A DNA stretch of 64,000 nucleotides, taken from assembly GCA_965214415.1 (NCBI GenBank), contig CBDCBQ010000003.1, forward strand, positions 3,348,001-3,412,000, given 5' to 3'. Under the pieces are notes generated by a model that ran no database searches, was not told the origin of the DNA, and worked only from the letters and a program-made list of their open reading frames with translations. The DNA is from RH-AL1 sp965214415. Lineage in GTDB: Bacteria > Pseudomonadota > Alphaproteobacteria > Rhizobiales > Beijerinckiaceae. Numbering within the stretch: the stretch's first letter is position 1; each line of letters starts with the position of its first letter. Both the position numbers and the translations under genes were made by a program. Positions 42,870 to 51,651 of the stretch are shown here, piece after piece.

Positions 42870-44710
42870 TGCGTCAGCCTCAAACCTTGGATGTTGGCGG
42901 CGATCTGCTGGAAGGCGGCGACGACACCCGAGCCGTCGCTCGCCTGGAAGTAATTAGCGGAGGTCGAGGCGCAGCTCTGCAAAAGGCTGATGCCCTGCGC
43001 GTCGATCGGATCGCCGGAGCTCGACAGGCCGACGGTGTAGATCGTGACGCCGGCCGTCTTCGCGTGCGTGCACGCCTCGAGCGTGACATTGTCCAACTGG
43101 CACCGCGCGGTCGTCGAGGTCGTCGCGACGGTGCCCGACCCGCTGCAACTGCCATACGAGGCGATACGGTTGTTCACGTAGTAGCCGAACGCCTCGTAGT
43201 CCGATCCCCACGGGCTGTAGGGGTTCGGCGTCCAGGCGTTGTAGCCATCCGTCATCAGGATCAGGAACTTGCGGTTCGCCGCCGTCGTCGAGCTGCCGGA
43301 GACCGCGTACGACTTCGGGTTCTGCGGACCGATGGTCGAGGGCGAGGCGACCGGGAACGGCGCCATGGTCGGGCTGATCGTGCGCCAGCCCCACATGAGG
43401 CCCGCCGCGAGATTGCCGCCGCCGCCGGCCTGCATCGCGTTGATGGCGCTCGTCAGCGCCGAGCGGTCGGTCGTCAGCGGCGTGACCGGCGTCCCGCTGC
43501 ACAGATAGTTCGGCCCCGTCGTAAGGCCGATCCCCGTCGTGTGCGGGACGACGGTGCCATTGTTGTACTTGCACACCATCGTCTCTCCGCCGCCCGGAAA
43601 GTAGTTCTGCTGATTGTCCGATGCGAGCAGCGGCAGTTGGATCGTGTCGTCGATGACGGAGAGCGGGTTCAACAGGCAGGGCAGCACCACGTTCACCGCG
43701 CCGGTATCTTGGAGATACGAATTCGCGAACTGGTGCGTGTCGAGCAGGTTGGGGCCCTTCGTGCCGAAGGCGCAGCTCGTGCTGACGACCTGCGTCACCG
43801 GATTGACGAAGAGGCAATCGCTCTGGTTCGTGTCGCCGGGATCGTCGGGCGCGAGAAACGGCACGAACAGCGTGTCGGGCGTGCCCGTGACCGCCGCCGT
43901 GTCGGTCGTCGTGAAGGGCGCCGGGCGCTCCTCGACGCAGCCGGCCCAGGACGCGTTGGTCAACGCCGAGAAGAGGTCGAATTTCGAGGTCGGGTAGAAC
44001 GGCGCCAGGAACAGGATCGGTGACGGCCGGTGGAAGTTCTGCCAGTGGATCGAGGACTTCCCCTGCGTGTCGAGGAACGGCGCCGTCTTGCTCGTGCCGA
44101 CGTTGACGAGCGCCGTGAAGGGCACGATCGAGATCGCCGCCGTCGGGCTCGTCGTGCCGCTCGGGTTCAGCGTGTTGACCAGTTGCTGCGCCGCGGTTTG
44201 CAAGGCCGCCAGCTTGGAGGTGGCGCCGGCGCTGTCGGCCATCGAGCTCGCGTTGTCGAGAGCGAGCGCGACCTCGACCGTTTTGCCGGACGCCGGCTGG
44301 GCGCAGGCGGTGGCGGTGGCGGTCATCTTCGGGATGTTGGCGATCGCCATGATCGTCGTCGGCAGCGAGGATGACGTCACGATGCAGAGGCCGCTGTTGC
44401 CGCTCTGCAGCGTGAGGCTCGTCAATGTCGCGCCCGCCATCGTGCCGCCGAGATAGGTCTGCGTCGGCACCTTCAACGTGTCAACGGTGCTCGAGCTCGC
44501 CAGCGCGTTGCGGGCGATCGCCAGCACGGTGGCGTCCGTCGCCTGCTGCAGATTGCTGCGCAGGGTGACGAGGCGGCCGTAGTCGACGGCGGCGCCAACC
44601 ATCGTGAGCGCGGGGATGAAGGCCAGGGCGAACGTCAGGGCGACCTGTCCCTCGTGGTTTGCGCCGAACCCGGCGACCTTCGCGCGGACACGCCGCAGGC
44701 CCTCACGCAT
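42866..44710 (-). CDS. TadG-like pilus assembly protein with von Willebrand factor A domain
   Basis: A 614-residue protein. The N-terminus has the TadE/G-type segment GQVALTFALAFIPALTMVGA with AVDYGR after it, which anchors it in the inner membrane. The vWA domain starts at VEVALALDNASSMADSAGAT: the MIDAS reads DNASS, close to the DxSxS consensus. Later parts include LILMTDGYNAW and VGLSSSGDPIDAQG. Many Ser/Thr-rich loops and Cys pairs suggest the exported portion is disulfide-stabilised. It normally acts with a Flp/Tad pilus, but no other tad genes are in the window. Confidence 0.87.
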   Translation of the reverse strand: MREGLRRVRAKVAGFGANHEGQVALTFALAFIPALTMVGAAVDYGRLVTLRSNLQQATDATVLAIARNALASSSTVDTLKVPTQTYLGGTMAGATLTSLTLQSGNSGLCIVTSSSLPTTIMAIANIPKMTATATACAQPASGKTVEVALALDNASSMADSAGATSKLAALQTAAQQLVNTLNPSGTTSPTAAISIVPFTALVNVGTSKTAPFLDTQGKSSIHWQNFHRPSPILFLAPFYPTSKFDLFSALTNASWAGCVEERPAPFTTTDTAAVTGTPDTLFVPFLAPDDPGDTNQSDCLFVNPVTQVVSTSCAFGTKGPNLLDTHQFANSYLQDTGAVNVVLPCLLNPLSVIDDTIQLPLLASDNQQNYFPGGGETMVCKYNNGTVVPHTTGIGLTTGPNYLCSGTPVTPLTTDRSALTSAINAMQAGGGGNLAAGLMWGWRTISPTMAPFPVASPSTIGPQNPKSYAVSGSSTTAANRKFLILMTDGYNAWTPNPYSPWGSDYEAFGYYVNNRIASYGSCSGSGTVATTSTTARCQLDNVTLEACTHAKTAGVTIYTVGLSSSGDPIDAQGISLLQSCASTSANYFQASDGSGVVAAFQQIAANIQGLRLTQ

Positions 44711-45133
44711 ATCGATCGATCTCCACCTAGCTGGCGGAGCCTGATCGACTGACGGTAAACGCTTACTTGGCGACCGCTGTCGTGACGTGGCGGCAGGGCA
44801 CTAACTAACAAGCTTCATGGTTTACGCACGGTTTGGCCTCGCACGAGACTTGTCCTCATCAGGCCTTTACGTCGCGCGAGGACCATTGCGGCTGGCCGGC
44901 CTGAAGAGCGGGTTAATGTCCGCGGCCAAGTGATCCGCGGGCTCCGCCAAAACAACGATGCTGGTTGACGCAGCGTTAACGTGAGCCTGGCGCAGCGCTG
45001 CCTCGATAAGACACCCGCCGCCGCGAATTCCTTGCGCTTCCCCGTCGCGGCGGCTATGAGACCGGCCGCCGTGCCTGTTTCCGACACCCCTGGAGGCGTG
45101 GGCGCGGCTCTAAGCACATCAAAAGGACACCAG
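44711..45133. other. Intergenic region between the TadG-like gene and rplY
   Basis: About 420 bp between divergent genes. A possible -35 box TTGACG occurs near 44966-44971, but no clear -10 follows. A long open frame that runs into rplY from 44981 lacks conserved sequence and is not taken as coding. AAAGGA lies just before the rplY start. Confidence 0.4.
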
Positions 45134-45877
45134 ATGGCCGAGACGAAGTCTTTGGCGGCCTCGGTGCGCAGCGGGACAGGCAAGGGGGCCGCCCGCAGCG
45201 TTCGCCGTGAGGGTCGTATACCAGGCGTGATCTACGGCGGCGGCGAGCCGCCGATGCCGATCTCGCTTTTGTGGCATGACGTCAATCTACTGATCTATCA
45301 GGGCGGGTTCCTGAAGACGACATTCAACCTCGACGTCGAAGGCGACACCGAGCTTGTGATCCCGCGTGATTATCAGCTCGACCCGATCAAGGATCGGCCG
45401 CTGCACGTCGACTTTCTTCGCATCAAGAAGGGCTCGAAGATCGACGTCGAGATCCCGATCCACACGATCAACGACGACGAGGCGCCCGGACTGAAGAAGG
45501 GCGGTGTCGTCAACGTCGTTCGCCACACGATCGAGCTGAAGGTCTCGGCCGACGCCATCCCCGACGCGATCGAACTCGACATCGCCGGCATGGAGATCGG
45601 CGACGTCCGCCACATGAGCGATCTCAAGCTGCCGCGCGGCAGCAAGCTGGCGACGCCGGGCGACGACTTCACGGTGCTCACCATCGCGCCGCCGGTCGAA
45701 GAGATCGTCGAGGATGACGCACCGGAGGTTGCCGCCGATGCCGTACCGTCGGAGGAAGGTTCGGCCGACGACGATACTGCCGCGAAGGGGCTCGATGACA
45801 AGGACGATGCCGCCGGTGGCGACACCAAGAGCCTCGACCCCGACGACAATCTGAAGCCGTCGAAGAAAGACGACTGA
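45134..45877 (+). CDS. rplY: 50S ribosomal protein L25/general stress protein Ctc
   Basis: A 247-residue L25 of the long Ctc type. It starts MAETKSLAASVRSGTGKGAA, with the 5S rRNA-binding domain (GRIPGVIYGGGEPP) followed by the beta-rich TL5/Ctc domain (LHVDFLRIKKGSKIDVEIPI) and a disordered acidic tail of about 55 residues ending KKDD. ATG 45134 follows AAAGGA. It lies upstream of pth, the standard arrangement. Confidence 0.95.
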   Translation: MAETKSLAASVRSGTGKGAARSVRREGRIPGVIYGGGEPPMPISLLWHDVNLLIYQGGFLKTTFNLDVEGDTELVIPRDYQLDPIKDRPLHVDFLRIKKGSKIDVEIPIHTINDDEAPGLKKGGVVNVVRHTIELKVSADAIPDAIELDIAGMEIGDVRHMSDLKLPRGSKLATPGDDFTVLTIAPPVEEIVEDDAPEVAADAVPSEEGSADDDTAAKGLDDKDDAAGGDTKSLDPDDNLKPSKKDD

Positions 45878-45887
45878 GGTCGTTCAT

Positions 45888-45912
45888 GCCCGCGCCGGCT
45901 GACGGCGCGGGC
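45888..45912 (+). terminator. Strong hairpin between rplY and pth
   Basis: Perfect 10-bp stem GCCCGCGCCG (45888-45897) and CGGCGCGGGC (45903-45912) with a 5-nt loop. There is no T-tract, so it may only reduce read-through or stabilise the rplY message. Confidence 0.5.
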
Positions 45913-45932
45913 ACGATTAACGGGTGCCCGCC

Positions 45933-46511
45933 ATGCTTCTCTTCGTCGGCCTCGGCAATCCCGGCCGCGAGCATGCCGGCCAGCGCCACAACATCGGCTT
46001 CATGGCCTTGGACGCGATTGCCGCGCGCCACCGCGCGCCGGCGTTCCGTCCACGGTTTCAGGGCATCGTCGCCGAAACCACCTTAGCCGGCGAGAGGGTC
46101 ATCCTGCTCGAGCCGCAGACCTACATGAACGAGTCCGGCCGCTCCGTGCGCGAGGCCGCCGCCTTCTACAAGATCGCGCTCGGCGACATCGTCGTCTTCC
46201 ACGACGAGCTCGACCTGGCGCCCGGCCAGGTCCGGGTCAAGACCGGCGGCGGCAACGCGGGTCATAACGGCCTGCGGTCGATCACGGCGCACATCGGCAA
46301 CGACTACCGCCGTGTTCGCCTCGGCATCGGCCACCCCGGCACCAAGGAGCGGGTGATCGGCTACGTGCTCGGCAATTTTGACAAGGGCGATCAGGAGTGG
46401 GTGACGACGCTCTGCGACGCGATCGCCGCCGATGCCCCCGACCTCGCGCAGGGGCAAGCCGCCCAGTTCCAGACCAAGATCCAACAAGCGATGGCGCGGC
46501 TGTCGGACTGA
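45933..46511 (+). CDS. pth: Peptidyl-tRNA hydrolase
   Basis: About 192 residues. The signature FVGLGNPGREHAGQRHNIGF holds the catalytic His, and KTGGGNAGHNGLRSI and YVLGNFDKGD match Pth. It recycles peptidyl-tRNA released from stalled ribosomes. ATG 45933 is preferred to GTG 45924 because the conserved MLLFVGLGNPG begins there. Confidence 0.96.
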   Translation: MLLFVGLGNPGREHAGQRHNIGFMALDAIAARHRAPAFRPRFQGIVAETTLAGERVILLEPQTYMNESGRSVREAAAFYKIALGDIVVFHDELDLAPGQVRVKTGGGNAGHNGLRSITAHIGNDYRRVRLGIGHPGTKERVIGYVLGNFDKGDQEWVTTLCDAIAADAPDLAQGQAAQFQTKIQQAMARLSD

Positions 46512-46527
46512 GGCGCTCCCCGCGCGT

Positions 46528-46554
46528 GTCCTCCTCCGCGTAGCGGGGGAGGAT
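46528..46554. repeat. Short hairpin repeat, family 3, after pth
   Basis: GTCCTCCTCCGC and GCGGGGGAGGAT form a stem that resembles the element inside ccmA (ATCCTCCCCCG / CGGGGGAGGAT). It lies between convergent pth and the coiled-coil gene and could terminate either. Confidence 0.6.
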
Positions 46555-46563
46555 AAGGCGGCG

Positions 46564-47130
46564 TTAGCGGACGATCCGCAGGCCGCGCTGCGCGTCGGCC
46601 GCTCCGTCCTCGAGATCGGGGAACAACTGATCGACGGCGTCCATCAGCTTGGCCGTCTGCTCGCGGAGCGTGGCGAGCTGGCGCTCCAGCTCCTGGACGG
46701 TTTGCGCGGAATGGTCGGCGTGCTCCTCGGCCTCCGCGGCGCGATCGCGCTCCTCGGTCAGGAGGCGCTCGGCTCGAGCCAGGCTGCGCAACGCCTCGTC
46801 CCGGCCGCGGTTCGCGTCGCCGAGCGAACTCGTCAGGTCGCGGACCTTCAGCTCGTAGGACGAGAGCTTGTCGAGCAGGACCGCATAGGTTTCGGTCACG
46901 CGATGGATCGTCTCGAGCGATGCGGACACGTCGAGTTCAAAATCCGGCACGGCCGCGCCGGGCGAGACATCGTGAGCGGCGGCGGCCGGCTGCCTCGCCG
47001 GCTGGGCCTGGGGGACGCCCGGGCTCGCAACTTGGCCCGCGACCGGACCGCCCACGCGGACCCGGCCGGCGGCGCGATCGACGAGTGGGCGGCGCGTCAG
47101 CGCGCTTTCCGTCCGGTGCTTCTCGACCAT
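46564..47130 (-). CDS. Hypothetical coiled-coil protein
   Basis: A 188-residue protein from ATG 47130, which follows GGGGA by six bases; GTG 47208, four bases past the tlpA stop, is the alternative. After a basic, Pro/Ala-rich head, residues ~75-175 form heptad coiled coil (LDKLSSYELKVRDLTSSLGD, ERDRAAEAEEHADHSAQTVQ, ELERQLATLREQTAKLMDAV). No membrane segment or signal peptide. Alphaproteobacteria often have such proteins near cell-division or septum genes, but nothing specific supports that here. Confidence 0.65.
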   Translation of the reverse strand: MVEKHRTESALTRRPLVDRAAGRVRVGGPVAGQVASPGVPQAQPARQPAAAAHDVSPGAAVPDFELDVSASLETIHRVTETYAVLLDKLSSYELKVRDLTSSLGDANRGRDEALRSLARAERLLTEERDRAAEAEEHADHSAQTVQELERQLATLREQTAKLMDAVDQLFPDLEDGAADAQRGLRIVR

Positions 47131-47212
47131 GGCCGGTCCCCGCTGCACGATGCGCGAACCGCGCGAATCACTCCGCGGAGTCTCGCCGCTGCGTCGGCCG
47201 AAGTCCACCCGA

Positions 47213-47911
47213 TCAGCTTTGCGCGGGCTGCGCGACGCGCTCGATCAGCGCCTTCGCCTCGGGCGAGTCCCAGGGCGCTGGGCCAGCCATCGTGCCGATC
47301 TCGCAACCGTCCGGCCCGATCAGCACGGTCGTCGGCAGGCCGTTGCCGTGCAGCGAGCGGATGATGTCGGCGCTGTTGTCGGCGTAATACGGCAGGTTCG
47401 ATGCGCCGATCTCGCGCAGAAAGGCGTGCGGGCGATCGAGCCGCGTCGTGTCGACGTCGACCGCCACAACGGCAAAGTGCCGCGAGCCCAGCGCGCCCGC
47501 GAGCCGGTCGAGCGCCGGCATCTCGGCGCGGCACGGCACGCACCAGGTGGCCCAGAGGTTCAGGAGGATCGTCTTGCCCTTGAACGCGGCGACCGTCGTC
47601 GCGTGGCCCTCGGCATCGTCGAAGGCGACGGCGCCGAGATCGTGCGGTGCCGACGCAAGCAGCAGCGCGGCGACATCGCCATGCGCCAGCGGATCGGCGG
47701 CCTGCGCGAGGTCGAGCGACCGCGCGCAGGCACCGGCATGCGGCGTCGGCTTGCCGCCGCGCGGCGCGATCTCGTATAGACCGAACGACGCCGCCGTCAG
47801 GATCGCGAGGCCCGCCACGACGGCATGCCGCCATGTGCCGAACCGGCGGGCGCGCACCGTCGGCGGCTCGCGTGCATCAGGCTCGGTGTCCGGCGCGTCG
47901 TCTGGTGGCAT
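47213..47911 (-). CDS. tlpA: TlpA-like membrane-anchored thiol:disulfide oxidoreductase
   Basis: A 232-residue protein with an N-terminal anchor (AVVAGLAILTAASFGLYEIA) and a periplasmic thioredoxin fold, active site WATWCVPCRAEMP and cis-Pro region GLPTTVLIGPDG. It keeps cysteines of cytochrome oxidase and cytochrome c assembly reduced in alphaproteobacteria. It is divergent from argH with only 29 bp between the starts, a known arrangement in Rhizobiales; the promoters must overlap the coding starts. Confidence 0.9.
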   Translation of the reverse strand: MPPDDAPDTEPDAREPPTVRARRFGTWRHAVVAGLAILTAASFGLYEIAPRGGKPTPHAGACARSLDLAQAADPLAHGDVAALLLASAPHDLGAVAFDDAEGHATTVAAFKGKTILLNLWATWCVPCRAEMPALDRLAGALGSRHFAVVAVDVDTTRLDRPHAFLREIGASNLPYYADNSADIIRSLHGNGLPTTVLIGPDGCEIGTMAGPAPWDSPEAKALIERVAQPAQS

Positions 47912-47940
47912 GCGAACCTTCTCGAAAGCGTAAGGCGACG

Positions 47941-49329
47941 ATGAGCAACAAGATGTGGGGCGGCCGGTTCGCGAGCGGCCCCGACGCGATCATGGAGGAG
48001 ATCAACGCCTCCATCGGCTTCGACAGAAAGCTCGCGCCGCAGGACATCGCCGGCTCGCTCGCCCATGTCGCGATGCTCGCCGAGACGGGCATCGTCGGCG
48101 CGGCCGACGCCGCCGCGATCACCGACGGGCTACAGGCGATCCGTGGCGAAATCGAGAAGGGCGAGTTCGTCTTCGACCGCGCGCTCGAGGACATCCATAT
48201 GAACATCGAGGCGCGGCTCGCCGCCCTTGTCGGGCCGGCGGCGGGGCGGCTGCACACGGCGCGCTCGCGCAACGATCAGGTCGCGCTCGATTCCCGGCTG
48301 TGGGTGCGCGACACGGTGGATGCGCTGATCGGCCAGATCGCCGGCCTGCAGATGGCGTTCGCGGAAAAGGCGCTGGCGCACGCCGCCGACGTGATGCCGG
48401 GCTTCACGCACATGCAGAGCGCGCAACCCGTGACGCTCGGCCACCACTTGCTCGCCTATGTCGAGATGCTGGCGCGCGACAAGGGCCGTTTCGCGGACGC
48501 GCGCACACGGATGAACGAGTGCCCGCTCGGGGCCGCCGCGCTCGCCGGCACCTCGTTCCCGATCGACCGCGAGATGACGGCCCGCGCGCTCGGCTTCGAG
48601 CGGCCGACCGCGAACTCGCTCGACAGCGTGTCGGACCGCGACTTCGCGCTCGAGGCGCTGGCGGCGGCCGCCATCTGCGCCACGCATCTGTCGCGCTTCG
48701 CCGAGGAGATCGTGCTGTGGGCGACGCCGCAGTTCGGCTTCGCTGCGCTGTCGGACAAGTTCTCGACCGGGTCCTCGATCATGCCGCAGAAGCGCAACCC
48801 CGATGCCGCCGAACTGGTGCGCGGCAAGGCAGGCCGGGTGATCGGCGCGCTCGCCGGCCTGCTTATCGTGATGAAGGGCCTGCCGCTCGCCTATTCGAAG
48901 GACATGCAGGAGGACAAGGAGGGCGTGTTCGACGCGCTGCAGACGCTGTCCCTCTGCCTCGCGGCGATGACCGGCATGGTCGCCGATCTCGCGCCCGACA
49001 CGCAGCGCATGGAAGCGGCCGCGGGCTCGGGCTATTCGACAGCGACCGATCTCGCCGACTATCTGGTCCGCGTGATGGGCTTGCCGTTTCGCGAGGCACA
49101 CCATGTGACGGGCCGGCTCGTGGCGCTCGCCGCGTCGCGCAAGGTCGGGCTCGAGGAGCTGACCTTGCAGGAGATGCAGAGTGTCGAGTCGCGCCTGGAG
49201 ATGGCGGTCTACGAGGTGCTCGGCGTGCAGAACTCGGTCGCGAGCCGGGTGAGCTACGGCGGCACGGCGCCCGACAACGTGCGGACGCAGGCGGAGCGAT
49301 GGCTCGCGCTGCTCGGACGGGACCGGTAG
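47941..49329 (+). CDS. argH: Argininosuccinate lyase
   Basis: A 462-residue enzyme of the fumarase/aspartase superfamily that splits argininosuccinate into arginine and fumarate. The signature GSSIMPQKRNP and the catalytic segments TARSRNDQVALD and GFTHMQSAQPVTLGHH are intact. ATG 47941 (MSNKMWGGRFASGPD) is chosen; an upstream open frame is not conserved. The following nucleosidase gene begins two bases after its stop. Confidence 0.97.
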   Translation: MSNKMWGGRFASGPDAIMEEINASIGFDRKLAPQDIAGSLAHVAMLAETGIVGAADAAAITDGLQAIRGEIEKGEFVFDRALEDIHMNIEARLAALVGPAAGRLHTARSRNDQVALDSRLWVRDTVDALIGQIAGLQMAFAEKALAHAADVMPGFTHMQSAQPVTLGHHLLAYVEMLARDKGRFADARTRMNECPLGAAALAGTSFPIDREMTARALGFERPTANSLDSVSDRDFALEALAAAAICATHLSRFAEEIVLWATPQFGFAALSDKFSTGSSIMPQKRNPDAAELVRGKAGRVIGALAGLLIVMKGLPLAYSKDMQEDKEGVFDALQTLSLCLAAMTGMVADLAPDTQRMEAAAGSGYSTATDLADYLVRVMGLPFREAHHVTGRLVALAASRKVGLEELTLQEMQSVESRLEMAVYEVLGVQNSVASRVSYGGTAPDNVRTQAERWLALLGRDR

Positions 49330-49331
49330 CG

Positions 49332-50246
49332 GTGCGTCTCGCGAGCGCCACGGGCCTCGCGGTCGCCGCGTGGCTGACGCTTCTCGGCGGGTCACCTGTG
49401 ATGTCGCGGGAGACAAAGCCGGTCCCGCGCACGGCGATCCTCTGCGCGTACGAGCCGGAATGGCAGGCCTTGCTGCCGTCGATCACCGATCGCAAGGACC
49501 AGATCATCGCGGGCACCGTCTATGTCACGGGGCGGATCGCCAGCGCCGACGTGGTGCTGGTCGAGACCGGCATCAGCATGATCAACGCCACGATGGCCGC
49601 GCAGACGGTGCTCGATCGCTTCGACGTCGCGCGCCTCGTCGTGATGGGGATCGCCGGCGGCGTCGATCCCGCCCTGCACATCGGCGACGTGGTCATTCCG
49701 GATCAGTGGAGCGAATACCTCGAGTCGGTCTTCGCGCGCGACGATCACGGTACCTACAAGCTGCCGAGCTTCTCCGATCCGACGACGACGCACTTCGGCA
49801 TGATCTTTCCGGAGCCCGTCGAGGTGAACCGGGCGCCCCGGCCGCCGCAGCACATGACCTGGTTTCCGGTGGACGCGGCCATGCTCGACGTCGCGCGCGG
49901 AGTGTCGAACGAGACAACGCTCGAGGCGTGCGACGCGGCCAAGGCATGCTTGAGCCCGCTGCCTCGCGTCGTGGTCGGCGGCAACGGCGTCTCGGGGCAA
50001 TCGTTTGTCGACAACGCCCCGTTCCGGGCGTTCGCGCGGACGACCTTCGCGGCGCGCGCGATCGACATGGAGAGCGCCGCCGTGGCGCATGTCGCCTACG
50101 CCAACGGGAAACCGTTCATCGCGATCCGCAGTCTGTCCGACCTCGCGGGGGGCGACGCTGACGCGACGAAGATGAAGGTCTTCGAGGCGCTCGCCTCGCA
50201 CAATGCCGCGCTCGTGCTCGAAGCCCTGCTGGCGCATCTCCACTGA
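49332..50246 (+). CDS. Secreted MTA/SAH nucleosidase-like (purine phosphorylase superfamily) protein
   Basis: About 304 residues starting at GTG 49332, two bases after argH. A signal peptide is apparent (ATGLAVAAWLTLLGGSPVMS), so this member probably works in the periplasm. The core shows ILCAYEPEWQALLPSI, VVLVETGISMINATMAAQTV, MGIAGGVDPALHIGDVVIPD and the ribose-binding AIDMESAAVAHVAY with the catalytic-type Asp in IRSLSDLAGGDAD. Cytosolic Pfs hydrolyses MTA and SAH; an exported relative may salvage nucleosides. Substrate not determined. Confidence 0.85.
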   Translation: MRLASATGLAVAAWLTLLGGSPVMSRETKPVPRTAILCAYEPEWQALLPSITDRKDQIIAGTVYVTGRIASADVVLVETGISMINATMAAQTVLDRFDVARLVVMGIAGGVDPALHIGDVVIPDQWSEYLESVFARDDHGTYKLPSFSDPTTTHFGMIFPEPVEVNRAPRPPQHMTWFPVDAAMLDVARGVSNETTLEACDAAKACLSPLPRVVVGGNGVSGQSFVDNAPFRAFARTTFAARAIDMESAAVAHVAYANGKPFIAIRSLSDLAGGDADATKMKVFEALASHNAALVLEALLAHLH

Positions 50247-50289
50247 GCGGCGGGCCGACGCGGCGCGGCATCTTTTGAGCCACCGGCTT

Positions 50290-50393
50290 ACCAGGTCATG
50301 GAGAGGACTAGTCTCCGATTACCAAACCGGATTTCGACAGTGAGCTTGAAGCTCATGGTCGTCCTCCATGGTCTGCTAGGCGTAAGCACCTAG
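50290..50393 (+). promoter_or_regulatory. Possible leader-peptide RNA with alternative hairpins
   Basis: GTG 50340 opens a 17-codon frame, (M)SLKLMVVLHGLLGVST, ending at TAG 50393 and rich in Leu (5) and Val (3). Upstream GGAGA (50301-50305) can pair with TCTCC (50312-50316), or CATGGAG (50298-50304) with CTCCATG (50364-50370); these exclude each other. CTAGG-CCTAG closes a stem over the stop codon. A terminator follows at 50412. This resembles an attenuator, but the gene downstream is an HD-GYP protein rather than a biosynthetic enzyme. Confidence 0.45.
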
Positions 50394-50411
50394 CGGCTGC
50401 ATCAAGGAACG

Positions 50412-50450
50412 AAAGCGCGCCGCTGTCATCAGCAGACGCGCTTTTTCTTT
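50412..50450 (+). terminator. Rho-independent terminator
   Basis: Stem AAAGCGCG (50412-50419) and CGCGCTTT (50437-50444) followed by TTCTTT. It ends either the nucleosidase transcript or an independent small RNA from the region 50290-50410. The 100 bp after it hold the promoter of the next gene. Confidence 0.8.
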
Positions 50451-50555
50451 GGCGTGCGACCACGCGCCGAGAGCTACGTAGGCTTGCGGCATTTCTTAAC
50501 TGCTTCAGCCTACTGTTCTTAGGCCTGTGATTTTAAAGCTTTAAGGGGATTCTAA

Positions 50556-51608
50556 GTGCTCTTGCTGACGGATGATGCGGGGGAGGGTGCGCCGTTCCAG
50601 CGCGCGTTCGCCGCCGCGCAGGCCTGCGCGCTCGTCGAGCTCGACGAGGCGCTGAAACACAAGCCGCGGCACGCGACCATAGCCTGCCTAGCCTCTCTCG
50701 ATGCCGACACCTCGACCCACATTCGCGCGGCACTGTCGCATCATCGGACCGACCCGCGCATTCCCGTGCTGTTCCTGATGCGCGACGCGAGCCTCTATGC
50801 CTCGACCCAGGCCAACGCGCTCGGCGCGACCGAGCTGCTGCCGACCGATGCACCGCACGACCATCTCATGGCGACAGTGCGCCGGCTGATCGACAACGCG
50901 CCGAGCGTCGCGCCAGCCGCGCCGGAAAGCACCATCGAGGCCGATGTCGGCGCGGTCGGCGCGGCGCTCGTCGCCATGTTCCAGGCCGCCAAGGAGCGCA
51001 AGCCGATCCCGGTCGAGCTGCTCGACCAGGGCGCGGAACGCTTGCTCGCCTCGATCCGCCGCACCGGCATCCGCCAATGGCTGGATTTCGTGCGCCGCCA
51101 CGACGATCTCACCTATCAGCACTGCCTCCTCGTCGCCGGCCTGGTGGCGGGGTTCGCCACGCGGCTCGGGATCGCGGCGGCGAGCCAACGCATGCTCGCC
51201 CAGGCGGCGCTCGTGCACGACATCGGCAAGGCGTTGATCCCGCGCTACATCCTGCACAAGGCGAGCGCCCTCACCCCCGCCGAAATGACGCTCATCAAGA
51301 CGCATCCAGGCGAGGGCCACGCGATGCTCGCCGCGCAGAAGGGCTTCGACCCGCGCGTCCTCCTCGTGGTGCGCAACCACCACGAACTGCTCGACGGGAC
51401 CGGCTATCCCGACAAGCTGCGGCAGGGGCAGGTGCCGGACTTCGTGCGGCTGGCGACGATTTGCGACATCTATGCCGCGCTGATCGAGCGGCGTTCGTAC
51501 AAGCCGCCGATGGCGCCGCGCCAGGCACAGGCGGTGCTTGCCGAGATGGGCGGCAAGCTCGACGCGAGCCTCGTCGCGGCATTTGCCAAATACGTCGAAG
51601 AGATGTGA
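50556..51608 (+). CDS. HD-GYP domain protein with receiver-like N-terminus
   Basis: A 350-residue protein starting at GTG 50556 seven bases after AAGGGG. Residues 1-115 look like a degenerate response-regulator fold (VLFLMRDASLYASTQANALG, with no clear phospho-acceptor Asp set). The C-terminal HD-GYP domain has ALVHDIGKALIPRYILHK and HHELLDGTGYPDKLRQGQ, keeping the HD and GYP motifs that bind iron and hydrolyse cyclic-di-GMP, although the usual HHERxDG reads HHELLDG. It probably lowers c-di-GMP in response to an unknown cue. Confidence 0.87.
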   Translation: MLLLTDDAGEGAPFQRAFAAAQACALVELDEALKHKPRHATIACLASLDADTSTHIRAALSHHRTDPRIPVLFLMRDASLYASTQANALGATELLPTDAPHDHLMATVRRLIDNAPSVAPAAPESTIEADVGAVGAALVAMFQAAKERKPIPVELLDQGAERLLASIRRTGIRQWLDFVRRHDDLTYQHCLLVAGLVAGFATRLGIAAASQRMLAQAALVHDIGKALIPRYILHKASALTPAEMTLIKTHPGEGHAMLAAQKGFDPRVLLVVRNHHELLDGTGYPDKLRQGQVPDFVRLATICDIYAALIERRSYKPPMAPRQAQAVLAEMGGKLDASLVAAFAKYVEEM

Positions 51609-51651
51609 ACTCCGCGAAAGCCCTCCAAGGAGCGGCTCGAGGGAGGGATCG

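Noticed and set aside
44981..45133. N-terminal extension of rplY
   Set aside because: Not conserved in L25; AAAGGA lies directly before ATG 45134.
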